A stretch of 64,000 nt of DNA from Gyrodactylus bullatarudis (GCA_012064415.1 SSNU01000218.1:1-64000); one strand, 5' to 3'; positions 22,421-33,898 are shown, counted from the stretch's first letter. The notes: a model not told the origin generated them from the letters alone. Translations and numbers: made by a program.

Positions 22421-22800
22421 GCAAAAAGAGCTAAAGCAGCAGTCAGTCAGACTTAAATTTAGTACCATTATATTCAGCATGAAATTTAGTATAAACTTGG
22501 AAATTTTCAAGCTTCTATTCTAAAATATATGGCTAAAATTCGATTTTGAAATCAGTCTCAGATTTTGAATGATTTTAGATGAAAAAAAGCCATTTTTTGT
22601 TTTCCCAATCCCATACCACTCCCCATGATTAGTCATGGGGTTGACCATTTGTACATTGTACATAGATAGGTGTGAATACAAACATGTCAATCAAAGCTGT
22701 CACACTGTTCTCTTCCTTTTACATAGAATAGGGGTTTCTACTTACACATACGCACCACTATCACAATGAACATAGAGTGGGTCACACACACACACACACA
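22330..22800. repeat. copy 3 of the segmental duplication and a CA microsatellite
   Basis: More diverged than copies 1 and 2, but it retains TGTACATTGTACAT and CATGTCAATCA-type segments. A (CA)n run of about 8 units is at 22784-22801. It is the spacer between gene 3's terminal exon and gene 4's promoter. Confidence 0.45.
22409..22420 (+). CDS. terminal micro-exon, micro-exon gene 3 (KRL stop)
   Basis: Acceptor TTTTTTTCTATCTTATCAG, then phase 2 G, AAG AGG CTG TAG: Lys-Arg-Leu-stop. It differs from the paralogue at 10634 only at synonymous third positions before the stop. It lies in copy 3 (22330-22740) of the segmental duplication. Confidence 0.55.
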
Positions 22801-22834
22801 TTCTATAGAATGTAATGTAAAATCCTACCACGCC

Positions 22835-22910
22835 ATATTTGTGGTAGAAATGGTATATAAGTAACGTATACTTGCACATTCACACAACTCTCGTCACTTT
22901 ACAGAGCTTT
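22835..22910 (+). promoter_or_regulatory. class A promoter, micro-exon gene 4
   Basis: GGTATATAAG TATA box at about 22853-22862, then CGTATACTTGCACATTCAC and CGTCACTTTACAGAGCTTTT. It faces the three micro-exons that start 50-200 bases downstream, the clearest promoter-to-exon pairing in the window. Confidence 0.55.
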
Positions 22911-22955
22911 TATTGAAAAGCTTCAGAAAATTCATACATCTTTACTAATCCTCAG

Positions 22956-23108
22956 CAATAAGAAGAGGTAAGTTTTGATTTTAAATTATTCATATTTATA
23001 CTAACTGATAAAATCAATTTAATTAAATTTTTTAGGAGTGAAAATCTAGAGTAAGTCAGGAAACAACATCTTGTTATTTAAATTTAGAGATATAAATGCC
23101 TCTTGGAA
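22956..23108 (+). CDS. micro-exon gene 4 (5' part)
   Basis: Three closely spaced candidate exons: 22956-22967 (12 nt, acceptor CTTTACTAATCCTCAG, donor GTAAGT), 23036-23050 (15 nt, donor GTAAGT) and 23088-23108 (21 nt, donor GTAAGA). Phase 2 gives NKK, SENL and DINASW, with sense split codons AGG and GAA; the second exon has a stop in phase 0. The gene is interrupted by the Tc1 relic at 23229. Confidence 0.6.
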
Positions 23109-23228
23109 GTAAGAGAAATCTTTTTTTTTCGATTAAATTTCGATTCTTAAATTACTGTGAAACAAAAAATGACAATCCGTTAATTTCCTCCTGACTTTTA
23201 ATCAGTTTTTATTTCCCCTTTAAATTAA

Positions 23229-24557
23229 ATAGTGGTTGACATAAAAAATGTAACCACTCATGGCCTTTACTCGGGTGTCTTAAGTCATCATGGAACAAAT
23301 TTTATATTAAATTGTAGATAATTAAATTTACTATCGGTTAATATACAGATTTGTATTTTTATGTCAATAATAAGCTTTATAAGTCAGTTCTACTATTTTT
23401 CATTGAAAGTAAAAACGACAAATTAAATGTTTCCACTTTATAACTGTGCTTTTTTATCTTGAAACCTCAATAATAGCTTTCAAAATCATTTTCTACATAT
23501 AAATTCACAATTCAAAATGTTAATTATTGTTTTTTAACTTGGAAAACTGATTCATGAGTTGAAAAATGGAAACTCACGAATTTTGAAAGAGATCAACTAT
23601 TAGTCTCTAATAACCTATTATAAGTATGAGGATAGCTACCGAAAAACACCTTGATAGCTACCAAAGAAATTTGATGCTCTCACCAAGCTCTAATGTATTG
23701 TTTTAATGCTAGGATTCCCAAGAAAAAGGGTACTAGCAATTCCAGACTCATTTGGCAGAAAATTCAAATTTCTTCTGATGGAAAAAAAGATTTTCATGTT
23801 CAAAGATAAAATTTCAACTTAATTTGAGATCTAGTACAAGACCCATTCAGCTTCATTTGAAGAGAGATCCTAGTGTCTACTGGGGAAGACCAAAAACTGC
23901 TCTAGATCTAAAAAGTACAAGACAAAGATGCTAGGAAAGATAGGACTATTAATTTGAGAATCAAGATCGGTCCAAATTTATCTTCTTAGATGAGAAAAAA
24001 TCAACCTAGATGGTCCTGATGGACTAACTTTATGTTAGATTGATAAATCTATGCCAGACATTACTCGATTTAACTATGATTGGGAGGCAGTAGTGTTATG
24101 GTTTGGAGATTTATAACAGCAAAAAATACTGTTGTTTTTGTAATAATGGATAAAATTCTTAATTCAATTTCTTATAAAAAGATGTTATTGCCTTTCAGAG
24201 AGAAAACTAATTAATGGAAAACTTATTTCTGGGCCATGCCACCGGTCCTACTTGATTGGTGAAAATCAATTTGTAAAGATATAGTTCAAACCGATGCGAA
24301 AAAAAATTCTTAGGTGATGTTCTAAATAACGGAGATTTTACCCAATAAATGGTGGTAACATTTAATTTGTCATTTTTACTTTCAATGAAAAATAGTAGAA
24401 CTGACTTATAAAGCTTATTATTGACATAAAAATACAAATCTGTATATCAACCGATAGTAAAATTAATTATCTACAATTTAATATAGAATTTTTACATGAT
24501 GACTTAAAAAACCCGAGTAAAGGCCATGAGTGGTTACATTTTTTATGTCGACCATTA
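23229..24557 (+). pseudogene. decayed Tc1-type transposon
   Basis: TIRs of about 220 bp: the left begins ATAGTGGTTGACATAAAAAATG and the right ends with its inverse CGACCATTATA. Between them the plus strand shows decayed transposase: DEKINLDGPDGL-like near 23980-24040 (first Asp motif) and GG.SVMVWRFITAK near 24085-24125. Stops and indels throughout. Same broad family as 11711 and 37455 but a separate lineage. Confidence 0.75.
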
Positions 24558-24611
24558 TATAATGTGTGTAATCTGCGTACCAAAAGCAATTTAAGAAAAA
24601 GATAAATTAAC

Positions 24612-24646
24612 ACCAAATACGTATTTCTTAAAGGATCATCAGTGGT
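24612..24646 (-). ncRNA. hammerhead motif in the inverted terminal copy of PLE-b
   Basis: Reverse-complement twin of 27178-27212: stem I ACCA/TGGT, CTGATGA, 8-nt region, GAAA and an ATACGTAT stem III. The core is intact. Confidence 0.65.
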
Positions 24647-24805
24647 AACACTTTAAAAATGATAAGAGTTAAATAATTGAATGAAAATAATAATTTACAA
24701 ATATGAAAGAAATAGTAAAAGTTTTAGAAATAAGAATAAATGCAAGCTGAAAAAACACCAAAACTCTCCAATAATTAGCAAAAATGGAGAGAAAAGTGAA
24801 AAAGC

Positions 24806-25014
24806 TCACATCGGCCAAGGTAGTTGAAGATTATATGAATAGTTTTTCTGAACACATATATTAGGTTTGTGTTTATTGATAAAGAATTTCTCCTTTACCC
24901 ACACATCTATGCTGTCATCTCCAGGGTTTTTATATAAAACGGATAAATTTGAAATTGAAGCATAGTGGTTTTCTTGTTTAAGATGTCTAGTATAGATCTT
25001 CATACTTATGGTTT
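24806..25014 (-). pseudogene. PLE-b inverted copy of endonuclease C-terminus
   Basis: 65 residues on minus (RHLKQENHYASISNLSVLY ... HKPNICVQ) nearly identical to the C-terminus of the plus-strand protein at 26065-27018. It starts where the inverted copy is joined to the body at about 25014. Not an independent gene. Confidence 0.85.
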
Positions 25015-25019
25015 TTAAT

Positions 25020-26072
25020 AGATTCTCCTAATTCAGCAAAGAATTTGGAAAAAGTCTTCGTTCTTATGAAAAAGGAATCTTCAACTTCACAGATATTGAG
25101 TTATCTAAGGAACAGAAGGAAATCCTATCACTTGGTTCTAATTTTTGTATTCCTAAACGTAAAAATGAAATTGAAGACAAAGCGGCTTTTGAACGTTTAA
25201 TGTATGAACTAGGTCTAACAAAGAACCGCAAAGACAATTCAAATACAGAGAAGTTTAAAATTGATCTTTTAATTATTTATAGAATTTTTGATCGAAAACC
25301 TCTTAGATCTAGTTTACTTACTGATAAGCATTTTGTAGCATTAAAAGAACTTAAATCTAATGAAAACATTTTCCTCACCAAACCTGATAAAGGAAAGGGG
25401 ATAGTTATAATGTATAAGGATGACTATTATGAAGCAGGTTTTGATTTTCTCTCAGATGAGAGTAAATTTGTTAATACTGGGAGAGATAGAACAACTTATT
25501 TTAAAGAACTGGAATTCATGGAACGATCCATGTATAAAATAGCAAAGGGATTGTTTGATAGGAATATAATTTTTGATAAAACCAGAAATTCTATAGCGAT
25601 GAAACATACAAGGATGTCAAGATTATACCTACATCCTAAGACACATAAGATTGTAGATAATGTAATCCCAGAAGTTTCCCCGATTCGGCCGATCTTGGAT
25701 ATGTCGTCATGTCCGCAACATAATTTAGCAAAATGGCTTATCGGTATCTTAAAGCATAATTACTATACTAAATATGTTGTAAAAGATACGTTTTCGTTTG
25801 TTGATAGAATTAAGGATTTAAATATAGGTTCAAATGAAATGATTTCATTAGATGTAAGTTCATTATTTCCTAGTATACCTATAGAGGAGACTCTTACTAT
25901 CATCAAATCTTTCATTGATGAACACGATGGTTTTGAAATGCAAAGTAATGAGATTGCGTCTCTTATAAGAATCTGTTGTACTAATGTTCCATTGTCATTT
26001 CAAAACAAAATTTTCATTCAAAAAGATGGGATAGCTATGGGCTATCTTTTTAGGTTGGTTAGAGATGAATAA
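25020..26072 (+). CDS. PLE-b reverse transcriptase, N-terminal frame
   Basis: The frame is open from about 25040, upstream of the first Met at 25200 (an in-frame SLGSNFCIPKR segment typical of PLE N-termini). RT motifs in order: FLTKPDKGKGIVIM, LYLHPKTHK, SPIRPILDMSSCPQHNLAKWL, MISLDVSSLFPSIP (motif A, catalytic Asp) and IFIQKDGIAMG (motif B). The frame then goes out of register where the SPLSPLL segment should be, as seen in the related copy at 62077-62358. Confidence 0.9.
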
Positions 26073-27018
26073 GATATCTGAAACTATCAATACTTTCACT
26101 GATGCTTACATCAGATATGTCGATGACACTTTTATTCTGATGAAACCTAATGTATCAATAGATGATTTTTTCTTTAAGATGAACTCATTTCATCCGAATA
26201 TTAAATTCACTATGGAAAGAGAATCTAATGGTATTTTGAGTTTTCTAGATGTAAAACTAACCAGAAAAGAAGATGGATCAATTTTAAGAAATATTTATAA
26301 GAAGAAGACTGATAACGGGAAGTATCTTCATTATGCTAGTTTCAGTCCTATATCTCATAAAATAGGCTTAGTAATTGGTCTAGGGAAGAGGATAAGAAGA
26401 ATCGCGAGTCCTGAGGAATGGACAAATGAAATAGAGAATTCGAAGTCATGTTTGATGGAAAATGGTTATCCATCCAAATTTGTTGACAAATTCATCAATC
26501 AACCTATGGTTATAGATGAGGAAGTTGAAACAGAAGAGGTGGATAAAATTACTATTTTCATGAAGCTTAACTTCAAAGGAGATGGTTTCAGTAATGATAT
26601 AAGAAGAAGACTTAATAATCTCATCGATCAACATTATAATAATATACAATTGAAAATTGTATTTAAAACACAGAGATTGTTCAGTTTGATTCATAAGGAT
26701 TTACTCAAGCCTGAAGAGAAAACTCTATTAGTTTATAAATTCCAATGTGATTGTGGCGCTTCTTACATAGGAAGAACTATTAGGAAATTGTCTACAAGAT
26801 CGAATGATCATTTACATAAGGATACCGCCGTTACTAGACATCTTAAACAAGAAAACCACGTTGCTTCAATTTCAAATTTTTCCGTTTTATATAAAAACCC
26901 TGGAGATGACAGCATAGATGTGTGGGTAAAGGAGAAATTCTTTATCAATCAACACAAACCTAATCTATGTGTTCAGAAAAACTATTCATATAATCTTCAA
27001 CTACCTTGGCCGATGTGA
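26065..27018 (+). CDS. PLE-b RT C-terminal part plus GIY-YIG endonuclease
   Basis: 317 residues. YIRYVDDTF (motif C) is near residue 17, then FLDVKLTRKEDGS and the YLHYASFSPISHKIGLV thumb segment. About 217-300 form the GIY-YIG domain (VYKFQCDCGASYIGR, RKLSTRSNDHL) and HKPNLCVQ. Both halves are well preserved, so the parent copy was probably functional until the small lesion near 26050. Confidence 0.92.
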   Translation: MNKISETINTFTDAYIRYVDDTFILMKPNVSIDDFFFKMNSFHPNIKFTMERESNGILSFLDVKLTRKEDGSILRNIYKKKTDNGKYLHYASFSPISHKIGLVIGLGKRIRRIASPEEWTNEIENSKSCLMENGYPSKFVDKFINQPMVIDEEVETEEVDKITIFMKLNFKGDGFSNDIRRRLNNLIDQHYNNIQLKIVFKTQRLFSLIHKDLLKPEEKTLLVYKFQCDCGASYIGRTIRKLSTRSNDHLHKDTAVTRHLKQENHVASISNFSVLYKNPGDDSIDVWVKEKFFINQHKPNLCVQKNYSYNLQLPWPM

Positions 27019-27177
27019 GCTTTTTCACTTTTCTCTCCACTGTTGCTAATTATTGGAGAGTTTTGGTGTTTTTTCAGCTTGCATTTATTCTTATTTCTAA
27101 AACTTTTACTATTTCTTTCATATTTGTAAATTATTATTTTCATTCAATTATTTAACTCTTATCATTTTTAAAGTGTT

Positions 27178-27212
27178 ACCACTGATGATCCTTTAAGAAA
27201 TACGTATTTGGT
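27178..27212 (+). ncRNA. hammerhead ribozyme motif, PLE-b 3' end
   Basis: Stem I ACCA (27178-27181) pairs with TGGT (27209-27212). CTGATGA at 27182-27188, 8-nt TCCTTTAA, GAAA at 27197-27200, palindromic ATACGTAT as a tiny stem III, T at the cleavage position. Stem II pairing is weak, which may require dimerisation. Confidence 0.65.
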
Positions 27213-27599
27213 GTTAATTTATCTTTTTCTTCAATTTTAATATGATTTTTAATGGATTTTCGGACGTATTTGAAAATTTACGTGAATTATTTATACAGAA
27301 AAAAGCAATTTTGAATTCAAAAATATTTATAGGCAATTAAAATTTTAAGATTCGGCACATATACATAAAGATCATCTTTAAAGGTAGGAACTGTCTCACC
27401 AACATATTGTTACCCTTCCACGATCGATTTATTCGCTTTAATAATAAAACATACAGGTTATCAGTTGTATTTCTAATTTTATTGAATATATGATCTGATT
27501 TCTCCGTAACAAGGTTGACCTGGGGTATATAACATGGTAATCATCAGAAATAAAATCTTGTTCTAGATCCAATCCTAGAGAGTTCATCAGGAAATGAGT

Positions 27600-28850
27600 T
27601 GTCCTTTCCTGTACTGGATATCAAAATTGAATAGCGAAAGCAACAATGCGGGATGAGATTCGCATGTTCTTAGCAATATCAGCAAATATGAATAGGAGTT
27701 CGTGATCCGTTTGAATATTGAACTTCTGCCCAATTAAGAATCTATAGAAATTTCTCGCATCATACACAATAGCCAGGGCCTCTCTCTCAATATTAGAGTA
27801 TTTCTTCTCAACTGGGCGTAGCGTGCGACTAGCATATTGCACTACCAATTTCATTTCAGCGTCGTATGAGATTACCGCTCCCAAACCATTTGCAGATGCG
27901 TCAGTCCTGAGATACGGCGTTCTATTGGGGTCAAAGAAGTGCAGGGAAATTGTCCTGTAAAGCTTTCGTGAGTTCAGGTTTCCAGGTCCAGGGAGCCTCA
28001 TTCTGTAGTAACTCAAAAATCTTTTTAAGCGTGAGCGAATAATCCTTGCAGAGGATACCATAGTATTGCAACATTCCAAGCACAGTTTTGTCCTTAGGTT
28101 CACCTAACGCTTTGATCTTAGAAATTCTCTCCAGCTCTAGAAAATATTGACCATTCTCAATGATAAATCCCAAAAATTGACTATAACGTTGTTCGCTTGC
28201 TGCCTGACTATGTTGTATTCTGGCTTGTATTGGTCTATCTGTATAAAAAGAAAAAGAAAAGAAAGGTCTAGTATTTCTTAAAAAATAAGGATTATAAAAA
28301 TTACAGTGATTGTTATAGTAATCAGAATTGTTAGAGTAATAACTCTGATAATATAATTCATCACTTGAAAGAAAATTAAAATTAAGATTAGAATAAAAAA
28401 ATTTAGATTACCCTGATAAAAATAGTTAGGACTCACACAATATTTCGAATACATGTCGTATTCTTCTTCTGGCGTGAGATTTTTCAAAAATCTTAAGATA
28501 CTTAAACCCTATGTGTCCTGAAGAACTACTTGGTTCAAAATTAAAAATCCCATAAACTTGATCCGCTTTTGATACTATTGGAGTTTGAGCAAGTTCATTT
28601 GAAACCCATGCAGTTGAAGACTCTTCTTAACTTTTTTAAATACTCGTACGTGCTCAGTTATACTTGACTCGCTGACATTAATTTCGTCTTGGAATACAGC
28701 AGTTTTAGGGATGCCACTTAAGGTGCCATTCTGTTCATGACTTCCTGGAATATTCTGAGAGCAGCAGACAGACCAAATTGCAACTTTTTGAACTAAAAAT
28801 ACTGTTCTTGGATCTAAAATTCACCATCGTTGAGAAATAGTGATACGATA
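27600..28850 (-). pseudogene. Ty3/gypsy pol fragment (RT to RNase H), disrupted
   Basis: Minus strand from 28850 down: KLQFGLSAALRIFQEVMNRM (RT motif B region), a degraded SITEHVRVFKKV-type segment, GFIIENGQYF, then the RNase H domain LRTDASANGLGAVISYD with YASRTLRPVEKKYSNIEREALAIVY and IQTDHELLFIF. Frames shift several times and an unrelated 360-bp insert (28185-28545) interrupts it. Gag, protease, integrase and LTRs were not seen. Distinct in sequence from the 53.7-57.3 kb copy. Confidence 0.8.
28185..28545. mobile_element. short insertion with ends repeated at 30.65 kb
   Basis: It starts CGTTGTTCGCTTGCTGCCTG and ends near GAACTACTTGGTTCAAAATT. Both end sequences reappear joined at 30655-30730 (the second in inverted orientation). 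The interior is A/T and (TTA)-like low complexity. A small non-autonomous element is likely; class unknown. Confidence 0.4.
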
Positions 28851-28859
28851 CGGGAATAA

Positions 28860-29210
28860 TAATTTTCCAAATATCAGTTAGCTTTGAATTCAAATTTAAG
28901 TGAAACAGTTTGTACTTAACTTTTATAATAATAAAATTGAATACTTTAATGTGTTGCGTTTATTCTAATGAAATAAAATATAATTTTGAGAGCCAGACTG
29001 ATTTGAAAAGAAAATAGTCTCCTTTTCAAATTGACATATTCTTTGATCAAAAACTAAAAAAGTTACTCGCCCCATTCCATTTGGATACGATTTAATGTCG
29101 AACACTCTAGTTCACATGAATACATTTTATAAGCTCGGTAATCAATGAGCTCTTTTAATCAAATTTAAATTTCAAGAATGTTTGAAACTTATCATTTATT
29201 TCCTCTCTCA
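28860..29210. other. AT-rich DNA, no feature recognised
   Basis: No exon, frame or repeat was recognised between the gypsy fragment and the first candidate exon of the next block. Confidence 0.5.
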
Positions 29211-29211
29211 G

Positions 29212-32200
29212 TAAATTTCATGAACTTGCATAGTGAGTTTTGTTTTAGAATAAATACATTTTTACCAAGCCATAACTTTTTAATGTAAGAAACATATTTG
29301 CTTATAATCATAATGATTCAAGGGAAGATAAAGTATTCCAAATGTAAGAATTGCAAAATGTTCATAACGGAAATTTAATAAAAATAAAAATTTTTCAGAG
29401 AAAAAAATGCTTGGTTTGTTCAAAATGAATGATAAATATTTTTCCGTGATGATTTCACATATTATCCTTATAATTGAATAATTTAACTTCAGGAAAAATG
29501 TTAGGTAAGACTTACTATTATAGAAAAAAGCTTATATTTTTCTTATAGGTACAGCCTCTTCAAAAATTGAATTAAAATCAAAAAATAATTTCCTGAAGAA
29601 TGATTTGCGATAATTAATCTCTTCTTCAGTATTCCCGAAATTTGGTGAAAATATAAGCTTGGCAAAATCTATTCTCGTGTTCTTGATTAACCTATTGTTT
29701 AAAAAATAGTAACGCTAGTTTCAAGTGATTTGATTATAAAAATCATTGTTAAAGGATACCTCTCTATCAATTAAGAGAAAAAAAGTGAGCTGAAAGTTTT
29801 TCAAAAATTAATTTTCAGTGACCTAAAATTTGAAAATTTAGTCTTAAATTATTCATTCTAAATTTCAGTATGAAACACAATATTTATCCAAGGTCGGAAT
29901 ATTAAATTACTGGATCCATAGTTATAGTCTACAAACTTATTTAGTTCACTTATTTTATTAAGACTTGCTGAGTAAATTTTTAAAGTGAATTTTTGAAACA
30001 TACATGGTTCGAGCGATAATTAAATTTTTTATCAATTGAATCAAGAATGAGCTTTCTCATGAGTACAGTCACATATCTACAAACAAAATAATATTGAAAA
30101 AGAAGAAATATTCCGTTCAATTTCTTCTTTTTTTCATTTAGACTATATAGAGTCTTAAATCATTCCAAGTTATTTTGATCACATTTTTACATCGAATTCG
30201 TGGGTTCTACGTCTTTTCCATACTGCATCTCATTTCCATATAACTTTTGAGCTTGAAGTCTGCTCATCTTCTTTAAAGGATTTAGGTTAGGACTACCACC
30301 ACCCAAATCGAAAACAAAATTTCATTCCTACTAACAAAGTGTGATCACTGTATCCATGTGAATCTAACTTGATGGAGATTGTCTTCTCACAAGAGAGTCA
30401 CGGTGGCATATGTAGACGCGTTTCGTTCTTACTAGGACTCGTCAGCACACCATAGCCAGTATTCGAACCCAGGTCTTCAACATCGTGAAGCAACGCTCCG
30501 AACCACTAGGCCAGAACCCCCATTCCTATCCTATTGCTTAACACTCCCATACTATTGAAACCACCTATACCCTGGTTTTTTCACCGAATCGGAAATTTTT
30601 AAAAGAGTGCGGATTGTTTCTTCTTTTTCTATAATTCTATTCAATCATAATTCTATATAATTTTGAACCAAGTAGTTTTTCAGGGACTTGTTCGGCTTAA
30701 CGTTGTTCGCTTGCTACCTGACTAAGTAATATAATTGTCTTATTCATAAATAGAGTCCTGGCTTCTCCGGCATTTTATATAACTAAGGTATGCAGGAACG
30801 TATTTTTAGGTAACATGAATTTTATTAATTCATCAAATTTATCATCAATATTTCTTTCTTAATTTTAAACCAGGATTTAGTTTCAGTAAATTGTTTGAGT
30901 ATACCATTTTTGTTCATATAACATTTATGTTTAGTCAGAAGATTGCTCATTTTCGAAAGATCAACACTATAATTCCCCTTCCCCTCTTATTCACTCTTCC
31001 TCATGAATTAATTATTACGTAACAAAATTTTATTAAAATAATCTGTATATTAAAAGTGGTCTATAATAATTTTTTCGTGCCATTACATGCAATTCTTGAG
31101 CGTCTCATTTCACACAAAAAGCCAACATTCTATATAGAGAGGTCACACGTTTAACATTAAAAAGGATCCCTTAAATTTTTATTTTATCACTGAATTGAAG
31201 GGGCCTCGTTTTTTACATCAATGTGTGATTTTAAATAAAATTAGAATCATGTATTTAATTGAGCAATCAGAGTATACCGTTCCCTTTTATGTTCAACATA
31301 ATCATTTTACCTTTTGATAATCATATTTTTTGCAGAGTTGAGGAAATGTGAGTAGTATTGAAACTTTTAGGTTCTGCTACATTCTGAATAAAATATCTCG
31401 TTGATTAAAAATTTATTATTTATATCATTGCAGAAGAAAAATGCGTGATGACACAAAAATGTGAGTTTTCAAGATCATTTTGAATATCGTTGATAATTAT
31501 AAAATGAAAAAAAAATCATATAAATAAATTGTCTATTCAAGAGCAAACCAGAAGTCAGTTTATACTCTATTAATTTTGTTGAATTATTTCGTATTATAGT
31601 TAGGGAATTTCAGTTATAAATATATCAGTGGTTGAGTTTTTAAATTAATAGTTTATAGCCTGATTCATGATCTGATTCAGCTCTTCATGAAAATTCTAAT
31701 GATATATAAAAAATGCATTAAAAAACCTTATTTTTTGATTGAGATGGAAGTTTTGTATTAACTCTAAAGGAGCAGAGAATTATTAAGTTTTTCATTTCTT
31801 CAGAGTTTTTCAATCAAAAGTCGCCACAACTTCATAATATTGAAATCATTAATAAGCAAGAAGAATAGGAACCGAAAACGCCTTATGATATTTAAAAAAT
31901 CTACTTTATAGTAGTGAAATGATTTTTTGGTCTTAAATGTCAAAAAATCGAAACTTTGTCTTTATCATGTCACTACCTACATTCTATACACTTGTATAAC
32001 CAGGCATTATTGAATCGTGAAAATTTAATTTCTCAAATCTAATATAAATTATCATATTCAAGTGTGGATTATTATAAATTTAAATTTTTAAAAAGCAAAA
32101 CAACTATACCGTAAGCCCAAAGATACTTGCTTATTCGAATATCATTCGAACAATTCTCGTTTCTTTTCATGTATATTACTTCATGCCTTCTTTAAAAGTA

Positions 32201-32216
32201 ATATGGATGAATTAAA
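29212..32216 (+). CDS. micro-exon block 5
   Basis: Candidate exons 29212-29232 (21; acceptor ATTTCCTCTCTCAG, donor GTGAGT), 29493-29504 (12), 29963-29971 (9), 31336-31347 (12), 31434-31460 (27) and 32199-32216 (18) are phase 2 and multiples of three. Peptides include KFHELA, RKMRDDTK and NMDEL. Joining 29212 directly to 29493 or 29963 would create TAG or TAA, so an exon is missing or the first belongs to another transcript. The hammerhead SINE sits in the 29971-31336 interval. Confidence 0.45.
30270..30520 (-). mobile_element. tRNA-derived SINE carrying a hammerhead ribozyme
   Basis: On the minus strand the unit begins near 30520 with a pol III A box (TGGCCTAGTGG, 30503-30513) and a B box (GGGTTCGAATAC, 30459-30470) at normal tRNA-like spacing. 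A hammerhead at 30410-30450 and an unclassified 3' part follow. Internal pol III promoter plus hammerhead is the plan of the SM-alpha family of schistosomes; other animals have retrozymes of similar plan. No second full copy was seen in the window. Confidence 0.7.
30410..30450 (-). ncRNA. hammerhead ribozyme, SINE type
   Basis: Minus strand: stem I TGTG/TACA (one G-U), CTGACGAG (30438-30445), stem II GTCCT/AGAAC with one C-A mismatch closed by a short loop, GAAACGCGTC (30415-30424) with palindromic ACGCGT as a minimal stem III and C at the cleavage site. All catalytic core positions match consensus (CTGANGA, GAAA). Different from the PLE hammerheads in stem II and III. Confidence 0.7.
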
Positions 32217-32689
32217 GTAAGAACTTAAATAATTGTTTTCTGCAAATAATTCAATCAACATTCATACACTAAATTAGTAATGAAATCTTTTCTAATCTGC
32301 ACGATACAATGTTCAGTGACTTTTGTCATCAGATACTCATTAAAAAATAGGGGTAAATAAAAAAACAATAGGAAGGGTGAGTAAAATGGTCAAAAACAAT
32401 AGGTTTCATATAAAGGATAATAGGTGATATTCGAGGTATATCCAAAACAATGGGAATATAATCACTATTAATATCTGGGGTAGAAAAGTTTTCATATTCA
32501 ATGGGATATACCAATATATATGGTCAAATATAATAGGTCAATCGAAGGTTTAATCTGTATTAATACCAATTTTGTACCTATTTTTTCAAGCTCAATGAGT
32601 CATTTCAAAATGGCAATTTAACAATTTATGTGAATTCTTTTACTTTTAGCTAAATTCCATAGAGTTTTTACAAAGATTTGGCAAAGATC

Positions 32690-33350
32690 TTAGAAATACA
32701 ATATTTAAGATAATGAAGTTTACTTGCGCTTGTAAATCCAAGTATATTGGCCAAACCAAAAGACGTCTAGAGGATATAATCGAAGAGCACCTCTACACTA
32801 GCCAAATTTGCAGTGAGAGAGCATCTGAGGACATGCAAGGCAGACGCTTCCAACGAAAATTTTGAAATTATCTATAGACCAACTGGAAACAATGTCCACG
32901 CACTTATAGCAGCTGAAGCATACCCAATAAACCAACAAAAACCAAACCTTTGCATCCAGAAAACCTTTGTCAAGCCGATTAACTTCCCCAAACCAAGAGA
33001 ACTAAAGTCATGCCAACCCCCACTAGGAAGAGGAGGAGAGAGGAAGAAGAGACGAACCAACAAATTACCGATTTTTACCAGGCAACACAATAAAAATCTG
33101 ATAATTCTGTTTTACACCCCTTTATTACCCATCCCTATCTACACCCTGACTACTGAAATATAAATAATAAGTATAGTTAATGAAATGAACGAATATGACA
33201 TTCTATTCAACCTTATGATTACAAATTATGATGCTCCAACCTGGTAACAGGTTTGAGCCAATCAAAATTGAAAAAATAAGAACCAGTAATCTTTATTTCC
33301 TGTCTTTGTTATAACCCTATATATATGGCATGTATCACAATATTTAAGAT
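32690..33350 (+). pseudogene. Penelope-like endonuclease and 3' fragment (PLE-g)
   Basis: Translation near 32718 gives KFTCACKSKYIGQTKRRLEDIIEEHL. One frameshift near 32815 leads into the frame ending 33163: VREHLRTCKADASNENFEIIYRPTGNN, QQKPNLCIQKTFV and a basic tail. Closest to PLE-a in this window (NFEILYKQTGNNV). The 3' UTR with a TATATATATGGCATGTAT segment matches PLE-a's, but the hammerhead is lost. Confidence 0.75.
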
Positions 33351-33898
33351 AATGAACACTAAATCATGTTTAAAAAATCAACCCCCTCTAATTTAGCTTT
33401 TCTATTACTTGTAGCCAGCGAAGCATTGGATTAAGAACTTAAAGTCTGAGCCAAAATATTGAGCTAGAAATAGGATACATCATTTTAAATATCACATAAA
33501 GCATTATTAAATTCAAGGAAGAACACCTCTTAAATTTCGTACATATCTAATCTTCATGTACATATGTGAAACACTTTAAATTGCCATTTTGAAATGACTC
33601 ATTGAGCTTGAAAAAATAGGTACAAAATTGATATTAATACAGATTAAACCTTCGATTGACCTATTATATTTGACCATATACAGTGGTCGAATTAATATGT
33701 GAAACACTCTGAATATTTTGAACTGTCAATTTATTTAAAATGATAAATTTTTCAAATCAAGACCATTTGAAACATTATAAAATTCTTCATCAATTGATAT
33801 CTAAATGAATTTTTTTACCTTTTCATCTTTCCCTGTACAAGTAAAAATACTATTTTTCATTGAAGTTGAAAACGAACTAATATGTGAAACACTTTATA

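Larger units (their letters stand above)
24581..27235 (+). mobile_element. nearly complete Penelope-like element with inverted terminal copies (PLE-b)
   Basis: A plus-strand body (about 25014-27235) encodes RT and GIY-YIG. Immediately upstream, 24581-25014 is an inverted copy of the last 400 or so bases (26835-27235), including the endonuclease C-terminus and hammerhead. Such inverted partial copies are a known trait of Penelope-like elements. One frameshift/deletion at about 26045-26065 separates two RT frames. Confidence 0.9.

Noticed and set aside
30503..30520. a true tRNA gene
   Set aside because: A and B boxes are present, but the cloverleaf is not followed by an acceptor stem. The downstream hammerhead and mismatches indicate a SINE.
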